A stretch of 58,171 bases of DNA from NCBI GenBank assembly GCA_018823795.1, contig JAHJGZ010000147.1:1-58171 (forward strand), in the 5' to 3' direction. Source of the DNA: Candidatus Omnitrophota bacterium (GTDB lineage Bacteria > Omnitrophota > Omnitrophia > JAHJGZ01). Shown in pieces: positions 9,246-18,280 of this stretch (position 1 is the stretch's first letter; each line of letters begins with the position of its first letter). A program made the translations under genes and the position numbers. The notes under the pieces were generated by a model. That model made no database searches. It saw nothing but the letters and a program-made list of their open reading frames with translations, and was not told where the DNA came from.

Positions 9246-9856
9246 TTTTTTTCAAATAATAATATTCTAAAAACATCAAAAAACACCGGTATGTTCTGCT
9301 TAATCTCAAATCCTTGTGTATTAAAAACGTCGATAAAATCTGAAATACGATAATTATATTCGTACACGATGTGATTGCGGCGCAATATTTCCGCACCATA
9401 TACCAAGGTTTTTCCTACAAAAGAACCGTGATTCGGCTGAATAAGAAGAACATACCGTCGAGCAATGCGCATCATATGTTGTGCATACGGCTCAAAATTG
9501 AGAAAATGTTCTAACATGCCGTCACTTGAAACTAAATCATACAGATCTTGCACCTCTTCAAGTTTTTGTACGGTAGCCTGCAATCCCTTGTTGCGACAAA
9601 CCGTTACTGCGTCAGATGAAATATCAATACCACACGAATCAATACCTGCTTCATGGAACACTTTTAAGGTATACCCTAACCCACATCCGACTTCAATCAT
9701 TGACTGTGTCTTAATGGAGGGGATAAGCGCTATAAGGGCTTTAACTTTTGCTTTAAACATTAAGCGGCCAATAACGGTCAACCGTTCCGTTTTGTCCATT
9801 CCCTTCCAGTATGCATTCCAAATAGTGTATAAGTTTTTATTCTGTTGAATATTCAT
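9242..9856 (-). CDS. Class I SAM-dependent methyltransferase
   Basis: This 204-residue protein has MIEVGCGLGYTLKVF (motif I) and GIDISSDAV (motif II), with a conserved SSDGMLEHF region, all of the Methyltransf_11/23 type. The C-terminal part is hydrophobic and basic. It overlaps both neighbouring glycosyltransferase genes by 4 bases, which points to coupled expression and a role in modifying the same glycan. The acceptor cannot be read from the sequence. Confidence 0.83.
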   Translation of the reverse strand: MNIQQNKNLYTIWNAYWKGMDKTERLTVIGRLMFKAKVKALIALIPSIKTQSMIEVGCGLGYTLKVFHEAGIDSCGIDISSDAVTVCRNKGLQATVQKLEEVQDLYDLVSSDGMLEHFLNFEPYAQHMMRIARRYVLLIQPNHGSFVGKTLVYGAEILRRNHIVYEYNYRISDFIDVFNTQGFEIKQNIPVFFDVFRILLFEKK

Positions 9857-10842
9857 TTTACTCTTGGATTAAGGAGACCGTACACCTCACCACTCGCATA
9901 TGCAAAATGTTGTACTATATATACTAACATAATATGAAACATTAAACAGGGAACCTTCTTACACACAGCTTGAAGCATCGAAAATAATAGCAACAGAGGG
10001 AAATAAAGTAAAGGCAAATAAAATAACGCCTTTTGCGTAGCAAATATGACTAATACAAAGGCGATTAAGAACAGTACCGGTAAACAATATGAAAAGCCCC
10101 ACATGCTGCGATATCTTTTCAATAAGCGTGCCCGCGCTTTACCATACCGAAACATATTCTTAAACCATTTTTGTGGTGTCGCTCGCATATTATGAAAAAC
10201 AAACGAATCGGGACAAAACAACAAAGTGTACCCTTGTAAAGATAAGCGATAATTAAGATCGGCGTCTTCCCCCTCGCTGAATAATGTTTCATCAAAACAT
10301 CCCGCATCAAAGATCTTTTTCTTTTCATACAATGCATTGACTGTTGCGAGACTGATAACATACGTCGGCTTCACAAATTGCCTTCCCTGAGGGCTATTAA
10401 AACTTCCCAGATAAGAATCTAATGCAATTCCTATTGCTTTCACAAACAAACTAGCAGTTTTTGGAGGAATGTTCTTTCCTCCGACCGCAATAAGGTTAGA
10501 ATCCTTCTTTTTTGCTTCCTGATATTTGAGAATTAACCTTAATAACCAATCTCGAGGTGCTTCACAGTCTGCATCAATAAATGCAACATGATCATAGCGC
10601 GCTTCTTTTAACGCAGCATTCCGTCCGGCAGATGTTCCCTTTTTCCCCTCGACAACAAGACGAACCTCTGAGTATTGTTTTGCGAATTCTTTTATTATTT
10701 CCTGCGTGCCGTCAAGAGATCCACCGTCGCATACAATAATTTCATATGTGCCATCAAGACCTTCTTGGTGTACTAACGATGATAAACACGTTGCAATGTT
10801 ATTCTTTTCATTTAAGCAGGTTATGATAACTGATACATTCAT
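9853..10842 (-). CDS. Family 2 glycosyltransferase with C-terminal membrane segments
   Basis: This 329-residue GT-A protein starts SVIITCLNEKNNIATCL and has the metal-binding DAD in AFIDADCEAPRDW and a catalytic-type acidic patch in SEGEDADLNYRL. Two or three hydrophobic helices after about residue 250 anchor it to the inner membrane. This layout is common in succinoglycan/ExoA-type transferases. It probably adds one residue to a lipid-linked oligosaccharide. It overlaps the methyltransferase by 4 bases. Confidence 0.9.
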   Translation of the reverse strand: MNVSVIITCLNEKNNIATCLSSLVHQEGLDGTYEIIVCDGGSLDGTQEIIKEFAKQYSEVRLVVEGKKGTSAGRNAALKEARYDHVAFIDADCEAPRDWLLRLILKYQEAKKKDSNLIAVGGKNIPPKTASLFVKAIGIALDSYLGSFNSPQGRQFVKPTYVISLATVNALYEKKKIFDAGCFDETLFSEGEDADLNYRLSLQGYTLLFCPDSFVFHNMRATPQKWFKNMFRYGKARARLLKRYRSMWGFSYCLPVLFLIAFVLVIFATQKALFYLPLLYFPLLLLFSMLQAVCKKVPCLMFHIMLVYIVQHFAYASGEVYGLLNPRVK

Positions 10843-10861
10843 ATTACTTCGCGACCGTCCT

Positions 10862-12313
10862 TTACCTAATTTTTCCAGAAAAAAGCTTTGAGAAAAATAC
10901 TTTTGCAGATTTTAAAGAACGATACCCTTCCGACGGATTTCTGATTGCCTGCATTAATTTCATAGCAATATACTCTGGACGAAGATGATATTTTTTTAAA
11001 TAGTCATCACACAACTGCACCATATCTGTTGATGAGAGTCCCGGAATATCGAGGACACAATTATGCAACCCCTCTTCTGTCAACCACTTAGAGAAATCAT
11101 CAGTCTTGAGATAGTTATTATTTCGTGCCCAATGATATGCTTCAGTTCCCGGATACACGTACAGCGGATAAAATTGCATACTATCACAATTAATTTTTTT
11201 CGCAAATGCATAGCTTTGTGCTAATGTTTCTTTCGTGTCATGAGGATTACCGACCATAAGGCATCCATGTACTAAGATGTCTGCCTTTTTTGCATCACGC
11301 GCAAATTGATAATATTTCTCTACGGTAATACGTTTATCAATAGTGTCTAAAACTGTTTGAACACCACTCTCAAAACCAACCGTCACTAATCGACAGCCTG
11401 CTTCTTTCATATGTTTTAATAGTTCATATTCAATATCACCACGAGCATTACAATACCATTTTATCCTATTCTTATTTTTAATTAAAAGTGAACAAATATT
11501 TCGCACGTGATCTTTATTCGCAGTAAAACAATCATCCTCAATCCCGATTTCCTTTACCCCCGGGAAATTGCTACGAATAAATTCAAATTCGGCTGCCACA
11601 TTTTCCGGGGAGCGCACTCGATACTGACGACTATGAAACACCTGTGGATAGACACAAAAGTGACATATATACGGACAGCCGCGTCCCGTAATAATCATCA
11701 CCATAGGGTAATTGGCTGCCGCAAAAAAATAATGGCGGGGGTTTAAATGTCGCTTATAGACTGATGATACAAACGGTACATCATCTAAACTTTTTATTTT
11801 TTCTCTTTGTTTATTGATACAAATACTATTATTGCTCCGGAATGCCAAGCCATCGACCGTATCTAATCCCTTTTTATCCTCCAATGCATGCGCAAGATCT
11901 TTTATCGTATAATCGTATTCCCCGATCGCGACCGCATCCACCTCTGTTTTTATACGGAGTGTCTGTTCTGGAAGCGCCGATGGGTGCGTCCCTACTAATA
12001 CAATAAAACTGTTTGGAAACTTTTTTTTCAATGACACCGCCACATTAATATCGCTGTAAATGCTCGGTGTACTTGTATCAATCACAATCAATGCCGGAGA
12101 AAAAGAATTTAACTTTTCTTCAACCTCCTGCATACCTACGCCGCAAGCCGGTGCGTCAATTAGCACAACATGATGCCCATCCTCCTCAGCCACACCAGTC
12201 GCATACGCAAGCCAAATTGGATAATAGAGAGTGCCCCCTTTAGTAACAGCCGGACTTCGAGAGGTACGCGAAAAACGGCCTATAAATGGAGGATTGAGGA
12301 ATAGAATATTCAT
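10862..12313 (-). CDS. B12-binding-domain radical SAM enzyme
   Basis: This 483-residue protein has an N-terminal cobalamin-binding-type Rossmann domain (about residues 1-150, with IVLVGTHPSALPE) and a radical-SAM domain with Cys213, Cys217 and Cys220 in RGCPYICHFC. A VGFESGVQ motif and a C-terminal helical region follow. This is the BchE/class B methylase architecture; known members methylate unactivated carbon or phosphorus, or carry out other radical chemistry. The acceptor is unknown. It precedes the glycosyltransferase at 9853 by 19 bases and lies 103 bases after the radical-SAM gene at 12417. Confidence 0.9.
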   Translation of the reverse strand: MNILFLNPPFIGRFSRTSRSPAVTKGGTLYYPIWLAYATGVAEEDGHHVVLIDAPACGVGMQEVEEKLNSFSPALIVIDTSTPSIYSDINVAVSLKKKFPNSFIVLVGTHPSALPEQTLRIKTEVDAVAIGEYDYTIKDLAHALEDKKGLDTVDGLAFRSNNSICINKQREKIKSLDDVPFVSSVYKRHLNPRHYFFAAANYPMVMIITGRGCPYICHFCVYPQVFHSRQYRVRSPENVAAEFEFIRSNFPGVKEIGIEDDCFTANKDHVRNICSLLIKNKNRIKWYCNARGDIEYELLKHMKEAGCRLVTVGFESGVQTVLDTIDKRITVEKYYQFARDAKKADILVHGCLMVGNPHDTKETLAQSYAFAKKINCDSMQFYPLYVYPGTEAYHWARNNNYLKTDDFSKWLTEEGLHNCVLDIPGLSSTDMVQLCDDYLKKYHLRPEYIAMKLMQAIRNPSEGYRSLKSAKVFFSKLFSGKIR

Positions 12314-12322
12314 TTTGTTCTT

Positions 12323-12354
12323 AAATTACAATAAAACAAACTCCAAATTACAAT
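12323..12354. repeat. Short direct repeats in an intergenic gap
   Basis: AAATTACAAT occurs at 12323-12332 and 12345-12354 (22-base period) in the 103-base gap 12314-12416. The rest of the gap is low-complexity sequence built on TTGGA/ATTG-like words. No ORF or clear terminator is visible. Confidence 0.4.
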
Positions 12355-12416
12355 CAATATCCAATATACAAGCCAACAATGTCACTTGGACTTTTCTATA
12401 ATGGCAGTTAAAATAT

Positions 12417-13688
12417 TTATTTCCTTAACTCTGGATATAATACTTTTCCCTGTGCATCTTCATACGCTCGTAATGCGGTCCTGAACTCCTCAATAGTAAT
12501 ATGCCGTTTTTTATCGACCTCAGAATAGAAAACATTCATAAAATCTTCATTCTCTGCAAGGAAACACGCGTCATAACGACAAAAGGGTGTCTTCTTGAGT
12601 GCCCGATCACGTATGATCTGAAGCGGCTCTTCCATCACATTGCCAAAGTAAATATGCATATTGGCACAATTCATCACATCGCCATAGGGTGTCATGTTGA
12701 TCATTTCTTTCGTCCCCGGGCATCCAAATTGTTTTCCGTAATTATAATTTAAATGCCGCTGAACACAACTATACCCGGCAACCAGTTTTCGATATGCCGC
12801 CTGATCATCATCATCAAGCATACTGTTATTATCGCGAAAGTTACCGACCCCCTTCGCAAACAAGGTATTAATGAGAAGCCCTTCCCGCTCGCAAAAATCA
12901 AGTAATGTACGAAAATGATCCGTATACAAATTATCTTTGTGCACGACAGTGTTAATAAGCGGATTGATCTTATATTTCCTACATAGCGCAATCCCTTCTA
13001 TTACCTTTTGGTAGCTCCCTTTCTTTCTCCTAAAGAGGTCATGCAGTTCTGCATAGCCGCTATCAAGACTAAAGTTGATCGTATCAACACCAAGCTCAGC
13101 ACATCGTTTTGCCTTCACATCATCAAATAAATAACCGTTCGTGGAAATGATAATATGGTTATAGTGCGGTTGACATGCTTCAATGACCTCCTCCCAAACA
13201 GGTGAAACAAACGGTTCACCACCTTCAAGCCCAAACGTTGTACACCCTAATTTCATCGCTTCTTTAACGATCCGTTCATAATCATTCGGCTCCATCTCTC
13301 TCCGTGTCGCACTTTCCTCAATGCGCGCGCAAAGACAATGATTACAACGAAAATTACATTTATATGTAAGTCCGAACTCAATACCGCGAAGAATGAATTT
13401 TTTAATACCTAAAAAATGAAACAGTTTACCCAAAAAGATGTTTCGTGCTAACCGAAAGGGATACCATGGTTTTGACCAATGAACACCGTATTTAAATCTA
13501 TTCTTCCATAATACGACAAATTTTTTGAGCGACTTTTTCTGCACCGTAACGTTTATTTTTTTACGCCTCGATTGCTCTTCTGCAACGCGTAACATGCCCT
13601 CACTTTTTTTAACTTCTTCGGGTGTTTTCGCTATTTCATTAATTTGCTCGCGCATTGTTGTAATGACGCTTTTCTTTTCCGTATCCAT
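12417..13688 (-). CDS. Radical SAM protein (SPASM/HpnH-like)
   Basis: I place the start at the ATG at 13688, which has GGAGG seven bases upstream; a TTG at 13712 is less likely. The 424-residue protein has its cluster cysteines at 111, 115 and 118 (TYKCNFRCNHC) after a long N-terminal region that is highly charged and helical. A GLEGGEPF motif follows. Further cysteines near the C terminus (FGCPGTKE, VMNCAN, FCRYDACF) suggest an auxiliary iron-sulfur site. The substrate is unknown. It lies 24 bases after the radical-SAM gene at 13713. Confidence 0.85.
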   Translation of the reverse strand: MDTEKKSVITTMREQINEIAKTPEEVKKSEGMLRVAEEQSRRKKINVTVQKKSLKKFVVLWKNRFKYGVHWSKPWYPFRLARNIFLGKLFHFLGIKKFILRGIEFGLTYKCNFRCNHCLCARIEESATRREMEPNDYERIVKEAMKLGCTTFGLEGGEPFVSPVWEEVIEACQPHYNHIIISTNGYLFDDVKAKRCAELGVDTINFSLDSGYAELHDLFRRKKGSYQKVIEGIALCRKYKINPLINTVVHKDNLYTDHFRTLLDFCEREGLLINTLFAKGVGNFRDNNSMLDDDDQAAYRKLVAGYSCVQRHLNYNYGKQFGCPGTKEMINMTPYGDVMNCANMHIYFGNVMEEPLQIIRDRALKKTPFCRYDACFLAENEDFMNVFYSEVDKKRHITIEEFRTALRAYEDAQGKVLYPELRK

Positions 13689-13712
13689 CATCAAGCCTCC
13701 ATAATAAAACAA

Positions 13713-14789
13713 TCATTTAATAGTAATTGATGAAAATTTACCTTGTCGAATAAAATTCGCCGCTCGTAATGCATATTTTTCACATTGATACCCAAATATA
13801 TTAGTCATCGCATCTGCCAGCGTTAAGCGCAACCCCGAGGGGATTCCACACAGAGGCGGCGTTCCCAGGACAATACAATGTTCACATATAGACAGGAGAG
13901 AAAGATACGAACCATCCACCATAGCAGTTCTCAGTTTTTTCATTTTCTCCCCATTCCAAATATCTTTAAACGAGCATTCTCCCAGGTTTCCCAGCACATA
14001 GTCTTGATTAGCATTATAAATACACGGCACAACATTACCGTTCCACGCAATAACTGACGTCCCCCATAGTCGCGAACATGGCGGATAACACTGCACGTTT
14101 TTTCTAAATGAAAAATCTTCCGTATCCTTAAAAGTATTTCCCCATGTTGACACTTCACGCAACCGTACCTCATCAAGCAATCCATCAAACTGCTTGATAA
14201 AACTGTGCCGCTCCCGTTCGGAGCATTCTGCTATGCCGAGCATCAAAACAGAAAGGATCGTGTATGGTTTTCTATGTTTAAGTTCTTTCTTTCGACGTAA
14301 AAAATACAAAATGTTTTCGAGTGTATGTTCAAATGACGCACCAACTCGTGCTTTTTCATACATCTCTTTGGTAAACCCATCAAAAGCAAAACTAATACTT
14401 GCCACTCCAGAATCAAGCATCAAGAGAGCTTTTTCCTTATCAAGGAGTGTAGCATTTGTATTAAGAAGCACTTTGATACCGCAATCGGTTGCATAGCGGA
14501 TCATATCGAAAAAATGAGGGTGCAACATCGATTCGCCACTCACCGCCAGCGTTATTGCTGAAGCAAAATCTTTAATATCATTAATGATTTTTTTGTACAA
14601 CTCATAGGACATATACCCCTTTTCGATAGTAACTTTCTCCATTCCCGTCGGACACATAATGCATCGTAAATTACAATGGTTTGTCGGTTCTATCCAAAAA
14701 TAAGTAGGCAAACTATGCACCGTTGTTTTTCGTTTGTGATAACTTCCCAACGTTTGCATGGTATGCGCTATGACCGCACATTTATTCAT
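13713..14789 (-). CDS. Radical SAM/SPASM domain protein
   Basis: This 358-residue protein carries the 4Fe-4S motif at Cys39, Cys43 and Cys46 (TNHCNLRCIMC) and a C-terminal SPASM-type region. That region has PPCSRLW, VVPCIYN, a GNLGECSFKDIWNG stretch and a final CEHC, which would bind auxiliary clusters. SPASM enzymes include dehydrogenases, epimerases and peptide modifiers; here, among glycan genes, a sugar or lipid substrate is the simplest guess. It follows the DUF218 gene by 15 bases. Confidence 0.88.
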   Translation of the reverse strand: MNKCAVIAHTMQTLGSYHKRKTTVHSLPTYFWIEPTNHCNLRCIMCPTGMEKVTIEKGYMSYELYKKIINDIKDFASAITLAVSGESMLHPHFFDMIRYATDCGIKVLLNTNATLLDKEKALLMLDSGVASISFAFDGFTKEMYEKARVGASFEHTLENILYFLRRKKELKHRKPYTILSVLMLGIAECSERERHSFIKQFDGLLDEVRLREVSTWGNTFKDTEDFSFRKNVQCYPPCSRLWGTSVIAWNGNVVPCIYNANQDYVLGNLGECSFKDIWNGEKMKKLRTAMVDGSYLSLLSICEHCIVLGTPPLCGIPSGLRLTLADAMTNIFGYQCEKYALRAANFIRQGKFSSITIK

Positions 14790-14804
14790 ATAGTTTTACC
14801 TTCC

Positions 14805-15437
14805 TTAAACCCATCCTCGCAGCCAAAAATAAGCAATAGCAACGTATTCACGCATAATATCAAGAACAAATCGTGCACGTAATGTTATATTGTCAATATC
14901 CTTTTCATAACAGTCAACAGGGGCCGGCGATACGTCGATACCCAACTTTTTGCTAACGGAAAGGCTTCTGAACATATGCGAAGATGACGTGACAAGAAGC
15001 ACTGTTTTTATGTTGAATTTTTCCAGTAAAGGAATAGTATTACGAAGATTCTCATACGTGTTTTGCGAACTCTCTTCAACGAAAATATCTGCTTGTTGTA
15101 CACCGACATTAACTAAAACATTACTGACTGCTTCCGCAAGTGTCATGCCATCATGTATACGAGTACCTCCGCAAACAATGATCTTGTCCGCATAATTATT
15201 TTTATATAAATCGTAACAGTGCATATATCGCTGATACGTGTTTCTGTCAAAGATACTGTCAGTGTAATACGCTGCGGTAAGAAGAATAAGTGCATCTGCT
15301 TTATGTATAGAGGGGTTCACTTCCAGCAACGCATAGAGAACATTCGTCAACGGCGTGCAGACAAGCAAAAAAATACTTATGCTCACCAATGCGAGCACAA
15401 CAACGATAGCATTGTATAATTTACGGTTTCTTTTCAT
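14805..15437 (-). CDS. DUF218 (YdcF/ElyC/SanA-like) membrane-anchored protein
   Basis: This 210-residue protein has one N-terminal membrane helix (about residues 9-32) and then a DUF218 domain. ADALILLTAAYY, KIIVCGGTR, EESSQNTYENL and VLLVTSSSHM are the typical stations of this fold. E. coli ElyC and SanA of this family affect envelope integrity and lipid-carrier or peptidoglycan metabolism. The domain probably faces the periplasm. It sits between radical-SAM genes, 13 and 15 bases from each neighbour. Confidence 0.82.
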   Translation of the reverse strand: MKRNRKLYNAIVVVLALVSISIFLLVCTPLTNVLYALLEVNPSIHKADALILLTAAYYTDSIFDRNTYQRYMHCYDLYKNNYADKIIVCGGTRIHDGMTLAEAVSNVLVNVGVQQADIFVEESSQNTYENLRNTIPLLEKFNIKTVLLVTSSSHMFRSLSVSKKLGIDVSPAPVDCYEKDIDNITLRARFVLDIMREYVAIAYFWLRGWV

Positions 15438-15450
15438 TTGACATCATCCA

Positions 15451-16866
15451 TCATGCTTTTTTCGTTATAATCTTAAAAAATAACCGGTACGTAAATCGTA
15501 CATTAACGACAAAATTAATCCATGATTTCACATTAAGTAATTGCGACGCTAAAAATGTTAGTCGTAGATACGTCTTTTTTACAGCTTTGGAAAAGTAGCT
15601 CTTTATTTCATCTTCTGTAAATCCTTGCGGAACGTAGGCAAGCGTAAAGGTATTAAACTTCGACCAATCATCAACAACAAATCCCTCACGCTGCGCTATT
15701 TCATACAGCTCTGTTCCCGGATAGGGCGTTGCATAGGTAAAAGAACACACACTTCTATTGAATGTACTCGCAAAATTAATCGTTTTCATAATGGACTCTT
15801 TGGTCTCGCCCGGCATTCCTATAATAAAACCAAGGTCGGGGATGAGCCCGCCTTTTCGAATAATATGAATTCCTTCCTGTATCTTTTCAATGCTTTCATT
15901 TTTTTTCATACGCTGCAACATATCATTATCCGCTGATTCAACACCGATAAATATTTTAGCGCAGCCTGCCCGTTTCATAAGTTTGATCGTTTCCGCATCA
16001 ACATGGTCTGCACGTACACTGCACCCCCATAAGATCTTCCGATCCATACTAATCATTTTCTCACACAATTCATGAAGCCAGTCGTTGCGAACATTCAATG
16101 TAGAATCGGCAAACGATAGATTGCGCACATGATAGGTATCGTATAACATTTTTATTTCATCAATAATATGCTGCGGAGATCGGGTACGATACTTCTTGCC
16201 GATGATGCCATGCCCGCAAAAAATACAATTATACGGACATCCTCTGCTTAACAACATACATGCATAATTCTTTTTAATGGTCCACCTGTCCCAATAGCGA
16301 TCCATTGGTAATGATGCCCAGTCAGCAAAGGGTAATGTGTCGAGATCCTGTATAATCTCACGTTCAGGCGTAGCCGCGATAACACCATCAGACCGATATG
16401 CAATGCCCCTAACGCCATCTAACGCTTTTTTATTTTGCAAGGCATCCATGAGCTCCACCGTCGTTCGTTCCCCTTCTCCCCTCACAATGATATCAATATC
16501 TAAATGATTTTTTAGAAGGTTCATATATTCAATAGTAGGATGAATTCCCCCTGCAAGTATGAGCGCAGCAGGGTGGACACGCCTTACCTCACCAATAAAC
16601 TCTATTGTTTGCGGAAGATTTGATGTCATGATGGAAAAACCAACAATTGACGGCCTCAAATCACTCACAAATTTTAAAATGTCTTCTTTTTTCATCTGAT
16701 AGGCAAAGGCATCACATAAAGTAACATCGTATCCTTTTTGTTTAAGCGTACTTGAGAGGAGTGCTAAACTGTAGGGTTGCAAGAGAGAACTGTAATCTTT
16801 CACATCAGAAAGATTTTGCGGTAAATTGAGCAAGAGTATTTTTATATCGCCAGATACGACAACCAT
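15451..16866 (-). CDS. B12-binding-domain radical SAM enzyme (tandem pair, member 2)
   Basis: This 471-residue protein has an N-terminal cobalamin-binding-type domain (LLLNLPQN at 11-18, ALILAGGIHP at 101-110) and radical-SAM cysteines 210, 214 and 217 in SRGCPYNCIFC. Its C-terminal third is basic and amphipathic, suggesting membrane contact. It is clearly paralogous along its whole length to the next gene upstream (16871), sharing FADW-SLPMD, YPGTELYEIA-like and YVPQG blocks, and the two are only 4 bases apart. Likely a methylase or other radical enzyme acting on a glycan or lipid intermediate. Confidence 0.9.
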   Translation of the reverse strand: MVVVSGDIKILLLNLPQNLSDVKDYSSLLQPYSLALLSSTLKQKGYDVTLCDAFAYQMKKEDILKFVSDLRPSIVGFSIMTSNLPQTIEFIGEVRRVHPAALILAGGIHPTIEYMNLLKNHLDIDIIVRGEGERTTVELMDALQNKKALDGVRGIAYRSDGVIAATPEREIIQDLDTLPFADWASLPMDRYWDRWTIKKNYACMLLSRGCPYNCIFCGHGIIGKKYRTRSPQHIIDEIKMLYDTYHVRNLSFADSTLNVRNDWLHELCEKMISMDRKILWGCSVRADHVDAETIKLMKRAGCAKIFIGVESADNDMLQRMKKNESIEKIQEGIHIIRKGGLIPDLGFIIGMPGETKESIMKTINFASTFNRSVCSFTYATPYPGTELYEIAQREGFVVDDWSKFNTFTLAYVPQGFTEDEIKSYFSKAVKKTYLRLTFLASQLLNVKSWINFVVNVRFTYRLFFKIITKKA

Positions 16867-16870
16867 CGTG

Positions 16871-18280
16871 TCACTTCCTAAACTTAAAGAAACGTTTAAA
16901 AAAGATGCGATAGGCAGCAGTTACTACTATCTTTACATTGAGTAATGATCGTAACTGCGAAAGTTGGTATATAATGAACGAAAAACGAAAATAGGTGGTA
17001 CGTACTGCGCACCGATAATACTGCTCTAATTGTTTTCGTGTTAATCCTTGGGGTACATACGCAAGCGTATAAATATCATGTTTCGACCAATCCTTAACGC
17101 TAACCCCCTCACTTTTTGCTATTTCATATAACTCAGTTCCGGGAAAGGGCGATGCAAGCGCAAACGTACTAATTCCTTTTAGTTTTTTTGCCAATGCAAT
17201 TGATTTTTTCATCGATTCTACCGTTTCACCCGGCATACCGAGAATAAATCCATAATCTGTTGGAATGCCAACTTCTTCAATCAATTTCAAGCCTTGTTGT
17301 ATCCGCTCAACGGTTGTCCCCTTTTTCATGCGTTGCAAAACAGTGTTGTCTCCCGACTCAATACCGACGAAAATACGAATACATCCGCTCCGTTTCATAA
17401 GCATGAGCGTTTCTTTACTTAAATGTTCAGTCCGTACGTTACACCCCCAAACGATGGGCTTGTTCATGCGTAGGATACCTTCACAAATCTCATTCACCCA
17501 CGCATTGTCAATATTCAACGTTGAATCGTGAAATAATACTTGCCGAACACCATAGCGGTCATAGAGAAGCTGTATTTCTTCTACAATATTCTGCGGAGAA
17601 CGCCGCCGGACTTTTTGTCCTAGTGCCGTCTTTGCACCACAAAAAGTACACGAATAAGGGCAACCACGACTTGCAACAATGCCGCCATAATTCTTTCGTA
17701 CCGTAATGGCATCTGCATACTTGTCCATAGGTAATGATTCCCAATCTGCAAAAGGTAATGCATCTAAATTTTCAATATACGGTTGACGTGGATTTATGTG
17801 GACACCATCATCCTCCCGATACGCGATACCTTTAATCTGCTGAAAGGACTCATTGTGTTCGTACGCATTAATAAGGGCTAGCATTGAATATTCCCCTTCA
17901 CCAATCACCGTCACATCGACTTCTTTATTTTGCAATAGTAAATTTTTATGGTCGGCAGTTGCGTGAGGCCCGCCTACAACAACAGTAAGTGCTGGCAAAA
18001 TTTCTTTTACGAGCCTAAGAAACTCAATGGTATGGGGAAGATGTTGCGTCATCAGTGTCAGACCGAGCATATCAGGCTGCATCTTTTCTATATATGAAAG
18101 AATCGCCTCTTTTTGTACATGCTGAATAGCAGCATCAAATAACGTCACATCTTTATGTTCCCTCTTGAGAAAACTGGAAATAATAGCAAGGCTATACGGA
18201 TGTAAAATACCGGCATGATCATAAACGTCATGTACATTTTGTGGCAACCGCAACAATAGTACTTTTGCTTTTTTACTCAT
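16871..18280 (-). CDS. B12-binding-domain radical SAM enzyme (tandem pair, member 1)
   Basis: The start is set at the ATG at 18280, which has AAGGAGG just upstream and overlaps the stop of the membrane-protein gene by 8 bases. The open frame extends to 18337, but that would add 19 hydrophobic residues inside the neighbour. The 469-residue protein has a cobalamin-binding-type domain, then cysteines 207, 211 and 214 (SRGCPYSCTFC). It shares its whole layout with the gene at 15451. The C-terminal 60 residues are rich in hydrophobic and basic residues. Confidence 0.9.
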   Translation of the reverse strand: MSKKAKVLLLRLPQNVHDVYDHAGILHPYSLAIISSFLKREHKDVTLFDAAIQHVQKEAILSYIEKMQPDMLGLTLMTQHLPHTIEFLRLVKEILPALTVVVGGPHATADHKNLLLQNKEVDVTVIGEGEYSMLALINAYEHNESFQQIKGIAYREDDGVHINPRQPYIENLDALPFADWESLPMDKYADAITVRKNYGGIVASRGCPYSCTFCGAKTALGQKVRRRSPQNIVEEIQLLYDRYGVRQVLFHDSTLNIDNAWVNEICEGILRMNKPIVWGCNVRTEHLSKETLMLMKRSGCIRIFVGIESGDNTVLQRMKKGTTVERIQQGLKLIEEVGIPTDYGFILGMPGETVESMKKSIALAKKLKGISTFALASPFPGTELYEIAKSEGVSVKDWSKHDIYTLAYVPQGLTRKQLEQYYRCAVRTTYFRFSFIIYQLSQLRSLLNVKIVVTAAYRIFFKRFFKFRK

